Source of the DNA: Halogeometricum limi
Lineage (GTDB): Archaea > Halobacteriota > Halobacteria > Halobacteriales > Haloferacaceae
DNA length: 64,000 nucleotides
NCBI RefSeq assembly: GCF_900115785.1
Contig: NZ_FOYS01000002.1
Coordinates: 434,001-498,000 of the forward strand
Direction: 5' to 3'
A program made the translations under genes and the position numbers. Positions 36,034 to 44,861 of this stretch are shown here, piece by piece. The notes beneath the pieces are model-generated. The model was not told the DNA's origin. It saw only the letters and a program-made list of their open reading frames with translations, and ran no database searches. How positions within the stretch are numbered: the first letter of the stretch is position 1; each line of letters begins with the position of its first letter.

Positions 36034-36804
36034 ATGGCATCCGGAGACGCTTCCGTGCGGCGTGACGAGGGAGAACCGGAGACGCGTCGCGCCTCTCGAT
36101 TCTCGCTGCCCGACTTCGACGGCCTGTTGCAGATGCGGTGGCGCGACGCCCTGTTCGCCCACTGGGCGTTCGACCCCGGCGTGGTGGACGCAAACCTCCC
36201 GGCGGACGTGTCCGTCGCCACCTACGACGGCCGGGCGTGGATGGGCGTCGTCGCCTTCGTCATGGAGGATATCCGCCCCCGCGGACTCCCGTTCGGACTC
36301 TCGTTTCCGGAGTTGAACCTCAGGACGTACGTCGAACGACCGGGCGACGAAGACCACTCGGTGTACTTCTTCAACTTAGACGCCGACGACGCCCTCGGCG
36401 TCCCCGTCGCGCGACGCCTCTACTCGCTCCCGTACTACCGCGCCGACATGCGCGTGACGACGCGAGGAGACGAGGTGGAGTTCGCCAGTCACCGGACGCA
36501 TCGCGGCGTCCCCCCGGCGCACTTCGACGCGACGTACCGACCGGTCGGCGAGCAGTTCACGCCCGAACCGGGGACGCTCGAACACTTCCTCACGGAGAAC
36601 TACCGCTTCTACACCGCGGGCACCGACCTCTACTACGGCGACATCCGGCACACGCCGTGGCCCCTGCAGGAGGCCGAGGCGGAGATTCGGACGAACACGC
36701 TGTTCGAGGCCAGCGACTTCGACGCGCCGACGGCCGACCCGATACTGCACTACTCGCCGGGGACCGAAGTGACCGCCGGGCGCATCCACCGCGTCGGCGA
36801 CTGA
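36034..36804 (+). CDS. YqjF/DUF2071-family protein
   Basis: A 256-residue soluble protein of the acetoacetate decarboxylase-like DUF2071 superfamily, of unknown function. Family features are the N-terminal LLQMRWRDALFAHW, DGRAWMGVVAFVMEDIRPRG, ELNLRTYVER, and FLTENYRFYT. It starts with a variable charged segment (residues 1-25). The start is ATG 36034. It stands alone after the IMPase gene with a 68-nt gap and no obvious shared function. Confidence 0.85.
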   Translation: MASGDASVRRDEGEPETRRASRFSLPDFDGLLQMRWRDALFAHWAFDPGVVDANLPADVSVATYDGRAWMGVVAFVMEDIRPRGLPFGLSFPELNLRTYVERPGDEDHSVYFFNLDADDALGVPVARRLYSLPYYRADMRVTTRGDEVEFASHRTHRGVPPAHFDATYRPVGEQFTPEPGTLEHFLTENYRFYTAGTDLYYGDIRHTPWPLQEAEAEIRTNTLFEASDFDAPTADPILHYSPGTEVTAGRIHRVGD

Positions 36805-36876
36805 GGACCGGCGGCCGGACCCGAGAGAGCGACCGAAACCGTCGGGTTTGAAGCGAAGACAGTCACACGAGAGCGT

Positions 36877-37344
36877 ATGGTAAACGTCGCACTCGACACC
36901 GCGATGACGACGATACACGTCCTCACCGGTGCCGTCTGGGTAGGAAGCGTCGTCTTCGTCGCCGGCGTCGTCCTCCCGGCCGCACTCGACGGGTCGTTGG
37001 ACGCCGCACCGCTGGAGACGTTCGCCGACAGACTCGTCTACGGGTCTCGCGCCGCGTCCGTCGTGATGTTCCTCACCGGCGGCCACCTCGCCGGGTCGAA
37101 GTACACGTTCGAACTCCTCGCGAACTCGTTCCGCGGCCACCTCGTCCTCGCGATGCTCGCGCTCTGGTTCGTCCTCACGGCACTCGTCGAAGTCGGACGG
37201 AGCAGACTCGTCGACGGACTCCGAGAGAAACGCGTCCGCGGCCCCGTCAGCGACACGCGGAACCTCTTCCGCGCCGCCGCCGTCGTCGGCGTCCTCCTCC
37301 TCGTCGACGCCGGACTCCTCGCGTCGGGAATCTCGCTCTACTGA
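36877..37344 (+). CDS. CopD-like four-helix membrane protein
   Basis: A 155-residue protein with four helices. The N-terminal pattern TTIHVLTGAVWVGSVVF with His in the first helix matches the CopD/YybS-type membrane families, some of which take part in copper or heme traffic. FLTGGHLAGSKY in the second loop holds another His. Copper handling is only a possibility. It ends at 37344, 94 nt before the 21-codon ORF. Confidence 0.65.
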   Translation: MVNVALDTAMTTIHVLTGAVWVGSVVFVAGVVLPAALDGSLDAAPLETFADRLVYGSRAASVVMFLTGGHLAGSKYTFELLANSFRGHLVLAMLALWFVLTALVEVGRSRLVDGLREKRVRGPVSDTRNLFRAAAVVGVLLLVDAGLLASGISLY

Positions 37345-37405
37345 GCTGCTCGCTTCGACTCGCTCCGACTCGCCAAACTCGCCGACGCCGACCGCGCGGC
37401 CACAC

Positions 37406-37414
37406 CTATTTATC
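37406..37414 (+). promoter_or_regulatory. Candidate TATA box before the PH-domain genes
   Basis: CTATTTATC centred 28 nt before the ATG at 37438, not before the PH gene at 37500. The spacing predicts transcription starting at the 21-codon ORF. Confidence 0.45.
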
Positions 37415-37437
37415 ACCGGCGAAGAAAATTCTCCACC

Positions 37438-37503
37438 ATGAAGCCGACCGACTCCGCTCGGGCGTCACGTTCGTCGACCGCCTCGCCGTCACGCCACCGA
37501 TGA
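37438..37503 (+). CDS. Possible 21-codon leader ORF
   Basis: ATG at 37438, stop TGA at 37501-37503 overlapping the next ATG (37500) as ATGA. The encoded peptide begins MKPTDSARASRSS and is rich in Ser and Arg, unlike the acidic proteome. Its codons include several uncommon ones (TCA, CGT, GCT, CGA). If transcription starts where the TATA box predicts, this ATG is the first codon, leaderless. It may only serve to couple translation to the next gene, or may be a real peptide. Coding status is uncertain. Confidence 0.35.
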   Translation: MKPTDSARASRSSTASPSRHR

Positions 37504-37967
37504 ACCGGCTCGACCCGCGCGTGCAACTCATCTGGGTCGGGAGCGCCGCCGTCTCGGCACTCGTCGTCGGGGGAATACTGTTTGCCGTCGTCAGGGTGTT
37601 CTCTCCGCCGTTCGTCCCCGCGTGGACGCCGTACGCCGTCGCCGGCGGACTGTTCGTCCTCGGCGCACTCCTCGCCGTCGCGCGCTACCGGGCGTGGGGG
37701 TACGAGGTCAGAGACGACTCGCTGTACCTCGAACGCGGCGTCTTCACGCAGGTCCGGACCGTCGTCCCGTTCGTCCGCATCCAGCACGTCGACTCCTCGC
37801 GCGGCCCCCTCGAACGCGTCGTCGGACTCGCGAGCACCGTCGTCTACACCGCCGGGTCGCGGGGTGCCGACGTGGCGGTTCCGGGACTGGCGGGCGACGG
37901 CGCGGACGAACTCCGCGAACGACTGAAGCGCCTCGCGATTCGCTCCGAGGGTGACGACGCCGTCTGA
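37500..37967 (+). CDS. Bacterial PH-domain (YdbS-like) membrane protein
   Basis: A 155-residue protein with two N-terminal helices and then one bPH2 domain (about 70-145): WGYEVRDDSLYLERGVFTQVRTVVPFVRIQHVDS. These proteins are of unknown role in haloarchaea; bacterial relatives help anti-microbial-peptide resistance or membrane processes. The stop and next ATG share one base (TGATG), coupling it to the three-domain partner. Confidence 0.88.
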   Translation: MNRLDPRVQLIWVGSAAVSALVVGGILFAVVRVFSPPFVPAWTPYAVAGGLFVLGALLAVARYRAWGYEVRDDSLYLERGVFTQVRTVVPFVRIQHVDSSRGPLERVVGLASTVVYTAGSRGADVAVPGLAGDGADELRERLKRLAIRSEGDDAV

Positions 37968-39688
37968 TGCCCGCACGACGCCTCTCTCCCCTGTCGGTCC
38001 CCTACCGGGTCGTCCAACGCGGCGGGAGCATCGTCGCCGCTCTCGCGTTCGCCCTCGCGACGGGCGGGTTCAGCCTCCCCGTCGTGGGTCTGGCGGGACC
38101 GCTCGCGCTCGTCGGCCTCGCGAGCCTCGTCGCCGTCGTCTTCGTCGCCTACGAACTCGCCTACTACCGCCGGTTCTCCTACGAACTCACCCCGGACACG
38201 CTCGACATCGAGTCGGGCGTCTTCGCCCGCCGGAACCGCGAGATTCCGCTCCGCCGCGTCCAGAACGTCGATATCTCGCGCAACGTCCTCCAGCGAGCGG
38301 TCGGTCTCTCCGCCGTCGCCTTCGAGACAGCGGGCGGAACGGAGACGGAGGCGAGTCTCCGATTCGTCTCCTTCGACGAGGCGAAACGCCTCCAGCGAGA
38401 GCTCGGACGCCTGAAACGCGGCGACGCGGTCGGTGAGGAGAGCGAGGAACCGACGTCGGAGACGCTCTTCGAACTCGACGGCCGCGAACTCGCCATCCTC
38501 GGTGCGCTCTCGTTCGACTTCCGCGTTCCCGGCGTCCTCTTCCTGTTCTTCTCGGGGTCGTTCACCCTCGTCACCTCCTACTTCCCGGACAGCATGGGTC
38601 CGCTCGTCGCCGTCCTCGGGGTGGCCGTCCTCGTCGTCGCCGCCGTCCTCGTCTCGTGGGTGGCCGGGGCGGTAGTCGCCGTCGTCAACTACTACGGTTT
38701 CAGGCTGGTCCGGTCGGCCGACGAACTCCAGTACGAACGCGGGTTGCTCCAGCGCTACGACGGGTCGATTCCGTTCGACAAAGTGCAGACGCTCACCATC
38801 GAGGACAACCCGCTGAAGCGCTGGACCGGGTACGCGACGCTCCTCGTGGAGACGGCGGGGTACGCGCCCGGACAGGGAGAGTCGTCGTCGCGCGGGTCCG
38901 AGGCGGCCGTCCCCATCGCCAGTCGCGAACGCGTCGAACGCCTCGTGAACGACGTCGAACCGGTGGGGACGCCCGACTTCCGCCGTCCGCCGAAGCGAAC
39001 GCGCCGCCGGTACGTCGCCCGGTACAGCATCGTCATCGGCGTCGTGACGGCCATCGCGTACAGCGCGGAGTTCTTCCTCGTCGACGGATTCCCGTGGTAC
39101 GCACCGCTGGCACTGCTCCCCGTCGCCGCCGTCGGCGCGCACTACAAGTGGAAGCACCGCGGCTACTGGCTCGGCGAGAACCACGTCGTCACCCGGAACG
39201 GCGTCTTCAAACGGCAGGTGAAGGTGGTGCCGTACTACCGTATCCAGACGGTCATCGACACCCGGACGGTGTTCCAGCGTCGCCTCCGCCTCGCCACCGT
39301 CACCGTCGACACCGCCGGGTCGCTCTCGCTGGGCGGGCAGGACGCCGCCGCAGTCGACATCGACGCCGCCGACGCCGACAGCCTCCGCGACGAGTTAGAG
39401 GAACGACTCCGCATCGCCGTCGCGGCGCACCGGCAGGGACGCGTCGGCATCGGCGTTGACGACGAACCGCAGGTGACGGAGTTGGTCGACGAGGGTGGAC
39501 GAAGCAGAGACGACGAGCGCGAAGCGCCGCCCGAGAACGGTGACGGCACGAGCGAAGAGACGCCGACGGACGGCGAAGACGGCGATACTGACGACGCGAA
39601 CGAGAACGCCGACGACGCGGACCCGTTCGTCTGGGGGGAGACCAGAGACGAGAGCGACGGAAGCGACAGGGGCGGAGACGAGACCTGA
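37967..39688 (+). CDS. Triple bacterial PH-domain (YdbT-like) membrane protein
   Basis: A 573-residue membrane protein with three bPH2 modules. Each has the pattern of a strand, a basic RRNR/RYDG loop and an I-P-x-x-x-V-Q-x-x segment: YELTPDTLDIESGVFARRN (about 64-82), LQYERGLLQRYDGSIPFDK (about 248-266), and VVTRNGVFKRQVKVVPYYR (about 407-425). Pairs of helices lie between them. The last 60 residues are an acidic tail of Glu/Asp repeats. It forms an operon with the single-PH protein, as ydbS-ydbT does in bacteria. Confidence 0.88.
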   Translation: MPARRLSPLSVPYRVVQRGGSIVAALAFALATGGFSLPVVGLAGPLALVGLASLVAVVFVAYELAYYRRFSYELTPDTLDIESGVFARRNREIPLRRVQNVDISRNVLQRAVGLSAVAFETAGGTETEASLRFVSFDEAKRLQRELGRLKRGDAVGEESEEPTSETLFELDGRELAILGALSFDFRVPGVLFLFFSGSFTLVTSYFPDSMGPLVAVLGVAVLVVAAVLVSWVAGAVVAVVNYYGFRLVRSADELQYERGLLQRYDGSIPFDKVQTLTIEDNPLKRWTGYATLLVETAGYAPGQGESSSRGSEAAVPIASRERVERLVNDVEPVGTPDFRRPPKRTRRRYVARYSIVIGVVTAIAYSAEFFLVDGFPWYAPLALLPVAAVGAHYKWKHRGYWLGENHVVTRNGVFKRQVKVVPYYRIQTVIDTRTVFQRRLRLATVTVDTAGSLSLGGQDAAAVDIDAADADSLRDELEERLRIAVAAHRQGRVGIGVDDEPQVTELVDEGGRSRDDEREAPPENGDGTSEETPTDGEDGDTDDANENADDADPFVWGETRDESDGSDRGGDET

Positions 39689-39689
39689 C

Positions 39690-40049
39690 TCAGAGCGGGT
39701 CGGCCACGTCGTGTCGGAACGTCTGGAACTCGACGGTCCGGCCGTCCGGGTCGGCGGCGAAGAACTGGTAGATGTCGTAGCGTTCGTTCTCGTGCGGGTC
39801 CTCTCGGGCGGCGTCGCCGACGCGTTCGTGCATCGCGTCCACCTCCTCGGCCGTGTCGTAGACGAACGTGACGATGCCCTCCGACTCCGTCTCCTCGCCG
39901 TCGCAGAACCCGAACAGCATGTTCCCGTGTTTGAGGATGGTACAGTCCGGTTGTTCGAGATACAGTTCGGCACCGACGCGGTCGGTGTAGAACGCCGTCG
40001 TCGCCTCGCGGTTCGTCGTCCGGAAGAAGACGATGCCTCCTGCGGTCAT
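39690..40049 (-). CDS. VOC-superfamily (glyoxalase-like) protein
   Basis: A 119-residue single-module vicinal oxygen chelate protein: GIVFFRTTNREATTAFYTDRVG, a middle CTILKHGNMLFGFCDG, and DIYQFFAADPDGRTVEFQTF. The metal site of this superfamily would come from His/Glu across a dimer; the Glu of VEFQ is present and the first His position holds FF, so metal binding is doubtful. Function unknown. It ends one base from the triple-PH stop (convergent) and diverges from the carbonic anhydrase gene over 79 nt. Confidence 0.8.
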   Translation of the reverse strand: MTAGGIVFFRTTNREATTAFYTDRVGAELYLEQPDCTILKHGNMLFGFCDGEETESEGIVTFVYDTAEEVDAMHERVGDAAREDPHENERYDIYQFFAADPDGRTVEFQTFRHDVADPL

Positions 40050-40128
40050 GGCCGGACTCTCGGCCGAGGCGAGCAAAGAGCTGTCGAGTTCCACCCGATT
40101 CATACCCACGAAGCGCCTTCGAACACGC

Positions 40129-40773
40129 ATGGACGCACTCGAACGGCTCATCGACGGCAACGGCGAACACGTCGCCCGCCTTCGCCACGACCACTTCGAG
40201 GGGGTCCGCGACGGACAGGACCCGGACGTCGTCTCGGTGTCGTGTTCGGACTCCCGCGTCCCCGCGGAGAGCGTGTGGAACGCTCGCGCGAACGGTGACC
40301 TGTTTACCAGCGTCAATCTCGGCAACCAGGTCTGGACCGATATCGACGGCGAACGCGTCGTCAACGAAACCGTCGGGTACGCGGTGTCGGTACTGAACGT
40401 GGACCTCGTCGTCGTCCTCGGCCACACCGGCTGTGGTGCCGTGGCGGCCGCGTACGAGGCCGTGACGGGTGGCGACGGCGTGAAGTCGCTGCCGCCGGCC
40501 GTCGAGGCGGCCGTCGAACGACTCGTGCCCATCGTCGGGTCCGCGCGCGAGGAGGGCGTGTTCGACGCCGACACCCCGCACCGCCTCGCGGTGAACCGGC
40601 TGGTCGTGCGAGCCGTCAGCGAACAGGTGCAGTTCCTCGTCGACGACTGCGCCGTTCCGGCGGACGTGACCGTCGCCGGCTTCGTGTACGACTTCCAGCG
40701 AGCCTACGGCGACGAGGACGGGGCGGCGTACCTCGTCTCGCTGGACGGCGAAACGCCGCCTGACCCGCTGTGA
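40129..40773 (+). CDS. Beta-class carbonic anhydrase
   Basis: Interconverts CO2 and bicarbonate; 214 residues. Zinc ligands are Cys39, His99 and Cys102; Asp41 and Arg43 complete the SCSDSRVP and GHTGCG signatures. It lies beside dabA on the opposite strand, convergent with a 73-nt gap. Adjacent carbonic anhydrase and Dab genes suggest linked use of inorganic carbon. The start is ATG 40129, with an ATTCATAC element about 27 nt upstream; the frame is open further upstream to 40033 but that part is antisense to the VOC gene. Confidence 0.94.
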   Translation: MDALERLIDGNGEHVARLRHDHFEGVRDGQDPDVVSVSCSDSRVPAESVWNARANGDLFTSVNLGNQVWTDIDGERVVNETVGYAVSVLNVDLVVVLGHTGCGAVAAAYEAVTGGDGVKSLPPAVEAAVERLVPIVGSAREEGVFDADTPHRLAVNRLVVRAVSEQVQFLVDDCAVPADVTVAGFVYDFQRAYGDEDGAAYLVSLDGETPPDPL

Positions 40774-40846
40774 GCGGACTCGGTCCCGCTGGTTCCCGGT
40801 CGGTCGTGCCGGTGTACGAAGGTCCGGTCGGACGTCCCGCGGCGAC

Positions 40847-43273
40847 TCAGTCCTCGGCCACGGACAACGCCACCGGGTGGCTGTCCTCCGTGAGCGTGCG
40901 TTGCGTCGCGTCCGCCGGACGCCAGTCCAGGCCGGCGACGTACCGGAACGCCTCGTGGTCGCGCGTGGGGTCGACGACGGTCAGCGAGAGCCACCCGTTG
41001 TCGAGCAGGTCGGTGACGTGGTCGTTGTCGGACAGGACGTCAGTCACCCGGTCGACGGGCGCGTGAATCACGGTCGATAGCCGCAACGGCTGGTGGTACG
41101 GCACGTCGTCGTCGGCGAGCACGGACTGGAGCGGGAGCCCGGTCATCAGGTCGCCGCCGTTGCCCTGGTACACGCCGACGTTCCCCACGGGATTGTGGGT
41201 GACCTTCGACCCGCTGCCGTAGACATCGTTGTCCACCGTCGCGAAGTAGTACTGGCTGTTGATCCACTGTGTGACCACCATGGGGCCGCCCACGATGGCC
41301 GCCAGCGCTTCGCCGTCCGGGTCGGTCCTCCAATCGTACGAGTGCAGGAACGAGCGACCGCCCAAGTCAATCCCCTCGGTGAGGTCGCGGGGGCCGACGA
41401 CGAACGACGCGTTGCCCGCGAGACCCCACTCGGGGCGCGTCTCCGCCCAGTCGGCGGCCCGGCGTTCGGCCTCGCGGACGCCCGACGCGTCGGAGTCCGT
41501 GGTGTCGACGCGTTCCTCGGCCGCGGCGCGGCGCGCCGTTTCGAGGTCGGAACGGAGCTGCTCGACGTCTTCGTCGTGGCTCGCGGGCACGTCACCGGCG
41601 TAGAGGGTCACCTCGTCGGTCGTCGTGTTGTGTTCGCCGGCTACGAAGACGGTGTCCTCGGGGACGTCGATGCCCCGGTCGCGGAGTCCCTCCTTGACGG
41701 CCGGTTCGTTACAGATGGCCGCGAGGACGCGAGCGCTCGGCCCGCCGGGGTTCCCGGCGCAGGCACCGCAGTCGAGGCTGGACGAGAACGGGTTGTTCGC
41801 CGTCTGTCCGGCGTGGCCGACGAAGGCCACGAGTCGCCCGAACTGCGTCCACCCCATCGACTCGAACGCGTCCGCAGCGTACTCTATCTGCTCGCCCGTC
41901 GTCATCCCGCTCGGGAGTCCGTCGCCGTCGGCCGCGTCCCTATGAATGTCCGGCGCGCAGAACTCGTGCGCGCTCGGCGAGCGTTTCCGAGCCGCGTCGT
42001 GGGTGTCGTACACGAGGTTCGGCAGGAGGGTCCGAACCGTCAGCGCCGCCCCGTAGGCGACGCCCGTGCTCTCGACGAAACTAAACGCCGTCGAGACGTT
42101 CGACTTGAGCGAACCGACGACGTCCTCCCACGCGTCCCGGGCCCGGGACCAGCGGTCGTGACGCTCCCGAAACTCGCGGTCGTCGCCCGTCGGCCGGTCC
42201 GTGACGTGGTGCCGAGCGTCGACAATCGGCGGACAGGCGTCGACGGAGACGTCGGAGTCGTACCCCTCGAAGCGCATCGGGACGCCGAAGAACCCCGCGT
42301 AGCCGTGGGTCTCGTAGGCCCCCGTCGATTCGAGGTGCCGGCGGATGACCTCCGAACGGGTGTCGATACAGAAGACGAGCTGCGCGGCGGGACGCTCGTC
42401 GTCCTTGGCATCGTCCAGCGTCTGACTCGCGTCCGCGACGGCCGTGACCAGTTCGCGGCGGTACGTCGCCTCCCACGCGGTCAGCCAAACCTCCGGGAGA
42501 GAGTTCGCGTCGTCGTCTCGGCCGTCGGCGTCGGCCGCGAACTCCGGCGGCGGCGCGACCGGTGCGCCGAACCGGTCCGCCAACGCGAGACGGACCGCGA
42601 GGTACCCCTCGAGCGATATCGGGTGGGCGGACTGCCACTCGCCGCCGTCGTCGATGCGCTGCTTCAGGAATCCGGTCCAACCGGGGAGGGCAACGAGGTG
42701 GTACTCGAACAGCTCCGCGAGGCGGTCCGTCGGGTGGCCGTCGACGTAGCGTTCGATAGCCTCGACGGGGTCCTCCGGAAGGGTGGCGAGCGCCTCCCGG
42801 TCGGGGATGTCGCGGTCGTACTGGGCCATCGCGCGGAAACAGCCGTAGAAGCCGCGTTCGCGGTTCGGCATCGACCACTTCGCCCGGCCGTGGTCGAGGA
42901 AGCCCGCAAGCCACTTCGCCAGCACCTGGTCCACGTCGGGCGTCGCCGTCCCCTCGCCGTCCGCCGGCGTCGCCGCGGACTCCATCCGCGTCAAGAGCGC
43001 TTCGGGGTCGGCGTCGTAGCCGTGGTTGGCCAGTTCCGACGTCAGGAGCTCCCGGTCGATCTGTCCAGCCTCCAGCGCCCGGCGGAACACGGCGGCACTG
43101 GGATAGCCGTCACCGCCGAACAACCGCGACCCGTGCGCCACCGCCTCCTCGAACGGGCGGTCTTCGAACCCGGCGAGCGGGTTGGCCGTCACGAACGAGT
43201 GGAGCGGCCAGACAGAGCCGACCGAGTTCGACGCCTGCTGTATCGCCTCGCTCACTGCCCGCTCGTTACTCAT
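40847..43273 (-). CDS. dabA: DabA inorganic-carbon transporter subunit (DUF2309/UPF0753)
   Basis: Peripheral zinc protein of the DAB system, which with DabB accumulates dissolved inorganic carbon; 808 residues. The zinc and active-site residues of the family are visible at the right spacing: Cys302 and Asp304 in FCIDTRSE, His487 in FVGHAGQT and Cys502 in SLDCGACAGNPGG. It is related to beta-carbonic anhydrase, and is thought to hydrate CO2 in a way driven by the cation flow through DabB. The start at ATG 43273 overlaps the dabB stop by 8 nt. A second start-site choice is not supported. Confidence 0.93.
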   Translation of the reverse strand: MSNERAVSEAIQQASNSVGSVWPLHSFVTANPLAGFEDRPFEEAVAHGSRLFGGDGYPSAAVFRRALEAGQIDRELLTSELANHGYDADPEALLTRMESAATPADGEGTATPDVDQVLAKWLAGFLDHGRAKWSMPNRERGFYGCFRAMAQYDRDIPDREALATLPEDPVEAIERYVDGHPTDRLAELFEYHLVALPGWTGFLKQRIDDGGEWQSAHPISLEGYLAVRLALADRFGAPVAPPPEFAADADGRDDDANSLPEVWLTAWEATYRRELVTAVADASQTLDDAKDDERPAAQLVFCIDTRSEVIRRHLESTGAYETHGYAGFFGVPMRFEGYDSDVSVDACPPIVDARHHVTDRPTGDDREFRERHDRWSRARDAWEDVVGSLKSNVSTAFSFVESTGVAYGAALTVRTLLPNLVYDTHDAARKRSPSAHEFCAPDIHRDAADGDGLPSGMTTGEQIEYAADAFESMGWTQFGRLVAFVGHAGQTANNPFSSSLDCGACAGNPGGPSARVLAAICNEPAVKEGLRDRGIDVPEDTVFVAGEHNTTTDEVTLYAGDVPASHDEDVEQLRSDLETARRAAAEERVDTTDSDASGVREAERRAADWAETRPEWGLAGNASFVVGPRDLTEGIDLGGRSFLHSYDWRTDPDGEALAAIVGGPMVVTQWINSQYYFATVDNDVYGSGSKVTHNPVGNVGVYQGNGGDLMTGLPLQSVLADDDVPYHQPLRLSTVIHAPVDRVTDVLSDNDHVTDLLDNGWLSLTVVDPTRDHEAFRYVAGLDWRPADATQRTLTEDSHPVALSVAED

Positions 43274-44747
43274 CGGACACCTCCGCGGGAGAGACCACGG
43301 TCGCAGCCGGTAGCCGCATCGCGTTCGTCAGTTCGACGTACAACCGGTCACTCCGCTGGAGGACCCCGGTTTCGACGCCGACGTACGCGAGGAGGAACGC
43401 GACGGCGACGGCGACGTGGAGCGGCGTCATCGCGACCGTCGCCTCCATGGCGGGTGCCGTCCGGAGTAGCTCCTTGACGAGACCGTAGACCCCCGCGTAG
43501 ATGAGGATTGCCGGGAAGAACGTCAGCGGAACCGCGACGTACCGGAGCAACGCGGGGAGCGACGTCCGGCGGACCACGTTCTGCGTCGCGTGCAGCGTCG
43601 TCAGGACGACGAGAAGAACCAGTACCTGCCCGCCGCTGGTGGCCGCCTCGCCCGTGAGGAACGCGAACAGCGCGCCGCCCCCGAGCGCCGTCGCGACGGC
43701 CACCGCCGCGCCGAGTCCGGACCACCCGGCGGAGTCGGAAGCCGGCGTCGGACTCGTGTGCTCTACGCTATCGCCAGAGGAGAGGAACTGGTACCCTTTG
43801 TAGAAGCCGTGGAGGATGAGGTGAGCGATGGCGGCCCCGAAGAAGCCGAGGCCGACCTGCAGTATCATGAAACCCATCTGACCGACCGTCGAACAGCCGA
43901 GCTGGCGTTTGACGGCAGGCTCGACCGATTTCATCAACTTTCCCAGCAGCGCGCTCGTCGCCGCGACGACGACGACGAGCGAGAGGAACCACACCTCGGC
44001 GGTGACGACCGGCGCGAAGCGCACCAGAAGGATACCGCCGGCGTTGACGAACCCGGCGTGCATCAGCGCCGAGGCCGGTGTCGGAGCAGTCATCGACGAG
44101 AGGAGCCACCCGTGAAACGGCACGAGTGCGGACTGAATCATCGCCGCCAGGAGCAACGCCCCGGAGACGAGCAGTACCGTCGCGGCGTCGAGCGTCTCGA
44201 CGGCCGCAGAAAGCTCCGAGACGCGCGTCGCACCCGTCGCCGACCACAGCGTCAGGAGCGCGGCGGTCAACAGGGTGCTGCTCCCGAGGAAGTACCGCCG
44301 TGCGGACTTCCCGGCGGCCCGCGCCTGGGGCCACTCGCGAACGTACCCTATCAGGTCGGCCATCAGGAGCCCCATCGCGGTCCAGGCGGCTGCGAACAGT
44401 ATGACGTGGTCGGCCGCGACCAGGAGCGCGACGGAGAGCGTGAACGCGAACGTCCGAGTGAAGAACCGAGTGATGTCCCGACTCCCCGCCATGTACCGGC
44501 GGGAGTAGCTGTGGACGATACCGCTGATGAACGTGACCACCGTCCACAGCAGTAGCGTCAGGCCGTCGACGACGAGGAGGTCGGACGGGGTCCACGACGC
44601 GCCGGTCCACAGCCGTGCGGCCAACGCGGCGGCGCTCGCCAGCCACAGAAGCCACACCAGTCGCGTCAGCAGTACCGGGACTAGTGGCGTCGATGCGGTC
44701 GTCTTCGGGTACTGTCCTACGGTCTTCCGCGGGTCGTGTTGTCCCAT
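43266..44747 (-). CDS. dabB: DabB, NuoL-like membrane subunit of the inorganic-carbon transporter
   Basis: A 493-residue polytopic membrane protein homologous to complex I NuoL/M/N, believed to conduct cations for DabA. It contains VPFHGWLLSSMTAPTPASALMHAG, QLGCSTVGQMGFMILQVGLG and HLILHGFYKGYQFLSSG, matching NuoL/Mrp motifs but shorter. It is not in the nuo operon and is followed by dabA with an 8-nt overlap. The ATG overlaps a TAA stop of a short upstream frame (TAATG). Confidence 0.92.
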   Translation of the reverse strand: MGQHDPRKTVGQYPKTTASTPLVPVLLTRLVWLLWLASAAALAARLWTGASWTPSDLLVVDGLTLLLWTVVTFISGIVHSYSRRYMAGSRDITRFFTRTFAFTLSVALLVAADHVILFAAAWTAMGLLMADLIGYVREWPQARAAGKSARRYFLGSSTLLTAALLTLWSATGATRVSELSAAVETLDAATVLLVSGALLLAAMIQSALVPFHGWLLSSMTAPTPASALMHAGFVNAGGILLVRFAPVVTAEVWFLSLVVVVAATSALLGKLMKSVEPAVKRQLGCSTVGQMGFMILQVGLGFFGAAIAHLILHGFYKGYQFLSSGDSVEHTSPTPASDSAGWSGLGAAVAVATALGGGALFAFLTGEAATSGGQVLVLLVVLTTLHATQNVVRRTSLPALLRYVAVPLTFFPAILIYAGVYGLVKELLRTAPAMEATVAMTPLHVAVAVAFLLAYVGVETGVLQRSDRLYVELTNAMRLPAATVVSPAEVSDE

Positions 44748-44788
44748 TATGTGAACGGTCCTTGCCCGGCCACCGGCGGCCGCCCCAT
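44747..44788 (-). CDS. Possible 13-codon upstream ORF of dabB
   Basis: Minus-strand ATG at 44788 opens a 13-codon frame ending at TAA, whose last base is the first base of the dabB ATG. The peptide is MGRPPVAGQGPFT. An AGGTGA at 44805-44810 is 16 nt upstream, rather far for a normal ribosome site. The ATG sits in the loop of the hairpin at 44779-44798. It could let ribosomes reach dabB by re-initiation, or be meaningless. Confidence 0.25.
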   Translation of the reverse strand: MGRPPVAGQGPFT

Positions 44789-44798
44789 ATCGGCGGCC
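44779..44798 (-). promoter_or_regulatory. GC-rich hairpin in the dabB leader
   Basis: GGCCGCC at 44779-44785 and GGCGGCC at 44792-44798 are exact inverted repeats with a 6-nt loop. The stem is pure GC and lies 32 nt upstream of dabB. Both arms would be in the leader transcript if the promoter lies near 44839-44846, as the AT-rich elements CTTATC and GTATAGG suggest. Confidence 0.45.
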
Positions 44799-44818
44799 GG
44801 GCTATCACCTGCAATGAG

Positions 44819-44830
44819 AACGATATCGTT
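44819..44830. promoter_or_regulatory. Perfect 12-bp palindrome upstream of dabB
   Basis: AACGATATCGTT is its own reverse complement. Part of it, ATATCGTT, recurs at 44882-44889. Lies in the region between the Lrp/AsnC gene and dabB, where such dimeric regulators would bind. Operator status is inferred from position and symmetry. Confidence 0.4.
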
Positions 44831-44846
44831 GATAAGGGTTCCTATA

Positions 44847-44861
44847 CGAACAAATTGTTCG
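44847..44861. promoter_or_regulatory. 15-bp palindrome upstream of dabB
   Basis: CGAACAA-A-TTGTTCG, perfect arms of 7 bp around one central base, 16 nt from the first palindrome. The spacing between their centres is about 30 bp, close to three helical turns, so a dimer of dimers could hold both on one face of DNA. It abuts the candidate promoter element GTATAGG. Confidence 0.4.

Noticed and set aside
41093-43477. A 794-codon plus-strand frame opposite dabA
   Set aside because: It is arginine- and valine-rich without any domain; dabA on the other strand has a complete zinc site.
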